Of a stretch of 64,000 bases of DNA, positions 63,017 to 64,000 are shown piece after piece; the first letter of the stretch is position 1; every line of letters begins with the position of its first letter. The notes under the pieces were generated by a model. The model was not told where the DNA came from, searched no databases, and saw only the letters and a list, made by a program, of their open reading frames with translations. This stretch comes from Sutcliffiella sp. FSL R7-0096 (lineage in GTDB: Bacteria; Bacillota; Bacilli; Bacillales; Bacillaceae_I): positions 3,824,001-3,888,000 of the forward strand of contig NZ_CP152003.1 of the NCBI RefSeq assembly GCF_038595065.1, read 5' to 3'. The position numbers and the translations under genes were made by a program.

Positions 63017-64000
63017 TTAATGAACGACACGCTTCCATAAAGCCAAACCTCCAACCATCATAAACACCAACCAAGGTAACCATGAAATTTCCGTTCTCAC
63101 AGAATAGTCAAAGAGAAACCCGCCTAGCATGTTTCCGAATAAACCACCAACTGCCAGAGCCAAACCATTGAAACCATAGAAGGAACCAATATGGCTTAAT
63201 GGTGCAAGTTCAGCTATTCGCTTGCTAATCATGGGTTGAATGAACATTTGGCCCATGCTGAATGTGATAACACCCATACACAAGAAATAAAAATTAGACG
63301 ACCATCCTATTAAAACAAGACCCAGAGTAATCAAGGCAGTCCCTAGCCTGAGCAAACCAGTGGTGGAAATATGTTTCCCTAATTTGTGAATGGCAGGTAC
63401 TTGTGTACACACTACAACAAACGCACCAGTAGTATAAATGATCCCTATCTTACCTTGCTCCAGACCTAGCAGTTGTACTTTCACCGGGACGGCCAGATAA
63501 AGCTGAACAACTAGAAACCAAACCCCGATCATCTTCAGACAAAAATGTACATACACTTTATTAGACAAAATTAAGGATGTATTTTCTATTAATGGCTTGC
63601 TCTCAGCACTATTGTTGAGGTTGGGCAAGCCAAGTAGTGTGAGTAAAAAGACGATGATAAACATCCCCCCAGCAAATAGGCATACCCATTGGAAATCGTA
63701 AGTAAGCAAAAATGCTCCTATTACCGGACCAAGTACAAAACCTGTATTACTGAGCATCTCCCTGATTGAATAAATCAATGATCGGTTCTTATCGTTGGAA
63801 AGGACTGTATAAAATGAAAAGCTGGAAGGGTGAAACAGAGCACCACCAAGTCCTGATAATACAGCAGCCAGGACTAATAGCAAGGGTCCTTCCACAAAAC
63901 CGAACAGGATAAAACCACTGGCACGAACTAGAACTCCAGAGCAAATCACATATTTGTAGCTTACCCTATCGGAAATGAAACCGCCTAAGACCATGAGTCC
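63017..64000 (-). CDS. Major facilitator superfamily transporter, 5' end cut off
   Basis: 327 codons run from the right edge to the stop at 63017. The first visible residues GLMVLGGFISDRVSYKYVI correspond to the loop between helices 2 and 3 of an MFS protein (G-x3-D-R motif), so about 50 N-terminal residues lie outside the window. The methionine at 63994 is internal and not the start. About ten helices remain; RSLIYSIREMLSNTGFVLGPVIGAFLL resembles drug-efflux types such as MdtH/YttB relatives. Substrate unknown. Confidence 0.85.
   Translation of the reverse strand, partial: GLMVLGGFISDRVSYKYVICSGVLVRASGFILFGFVEGPLLLVLAAVLSGLGGALFHPSSFSFYTVLSNDKNRSLIYSIREMLSNTGFVLGPVIGAFLLTYDFQWVCLFAGGMFIIVFLLTLLGLPNLNNSAESKPLIENTSLILSNKVYVHFCLKMIGVWFLVVQLYLAVPVKVQLLGLEQGKIGIIYTTGAFVVVCTQVPAIHKLGKHISTTGLLRLGTALITLGLVLIGWSSNFYFLCMGVITFSMGQMFIQPMISKRIAELAPLSHIGSFYGFNGLALAVGGLFGNMLGGFLFDYSVRTEISWLPWLVFMMVGGLALWKRVVH

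Overview
The window looks like chromosomal DNA of a low-GC, endospore-former-type Bacillaceae (Bacillus sensu lato). The reasons are strong AGGAGG ribosome binding sites, a T-box leuS, an S-box metK, a CIRCE element, cre sites and Zur boxes, and a gene order that follows the B. subtilis leuS-to-luxS segment: ytzC-ytqA-ytqB, ytpB-ytpA, ytoA, metK/pckA, ytmA, ytlA-ytlC-ytlD, ytkD, a holin-like ytkC, dps, ytzI, luxS, ytjA (yidD), ytiB. The genus cannot be fixed from this alone. The gas vesicle cluster has the gene order known from Priestia (Bacillus) megaterium.

Layout. 1-2.5 kb: 5' two thirds of leuS (minus strand) with its T-box leader. 2.6-3.0 kb: two tiny genes with vicinal cysteines, each preceded by an ATCAA-N6-TTGAT palindrome of ArsR-operator type. 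3.1-6.9 kb: a sigma-54 controlled 3-hydroxybutyrate unit (SDR dehydrogenase, GntP-type permease, PAS/AAA+ activator) with an exact -24/-12 promoter, a candidate enhancer palindrome and a cre site in the leader. 7-13 kb: a dihydroorotate-dehydrogenase-like/membrane fusion protein, an SLH-anchored 5'-nucleotidase and a secreted gamma-glutamyltranspeptidase. 13.2-21.1 kb: a complete gas vesicle operon, gvpA-P-Q-B-R-N-F-G-L-S-K-J-T-U1-U2 on the minus strand, with a duplicated gvpU whose first copy carries a long acidic-then-basic tail. 21.4-24 kb: a VOC protein and htpG under CIRCE. 24.3-32.3 kb: a TAXI-type TRAP transporter, a DctB/DctR/DctS-like dicarboxylate sensing unit and an MFS exporter.

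32.4-39.6 kb: two intergenic tandem repeats, the ytz/ytq/ytp/yto genes, a PAP2 phosphatase and a glycosyltransferase. 39.6-41.9 kb: an ABC-F protein with a 43-codon leader peptide and an attenuator-like terminator. 41.9-51.9 kb: metK, pckA, the ytl ABC importer, ytkD, dps and small genes. 52-59.5 kb: a zinc-homeostasis neighbourhood with three Zur boxes, in front of an FAD-dependent oxidoreductase, a CobW-family GTPase and an unusually His-rich ZnuA; a two-gene permease system, luxS, yidD and a beta-carbonic anhydrase lie between them. 59.8-64 kb: an AT-rich accessory end with an MDR reductase, a decayed nucleoside-kinase gene, a DinB protein, a lipoprotein and a truncated MFS gene at the edge.

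The most unusual signals are three. First, a roughly 210-220 bp non-coding element occurs three times, each copy flanked by direct duplications of a palindrome; in two cases this is the terminator hairpin of the neighbouring gene. Second, the gas vesicle cluster has duplicated gvpU, and a common coiled-coil module occurs in GvpJ, GvpP, GvpT and GvpU1. Third, the two small Cys-pair genes share a repeated ArsR-like operator. No tRNA, rRNA or CRISPR array was seen.
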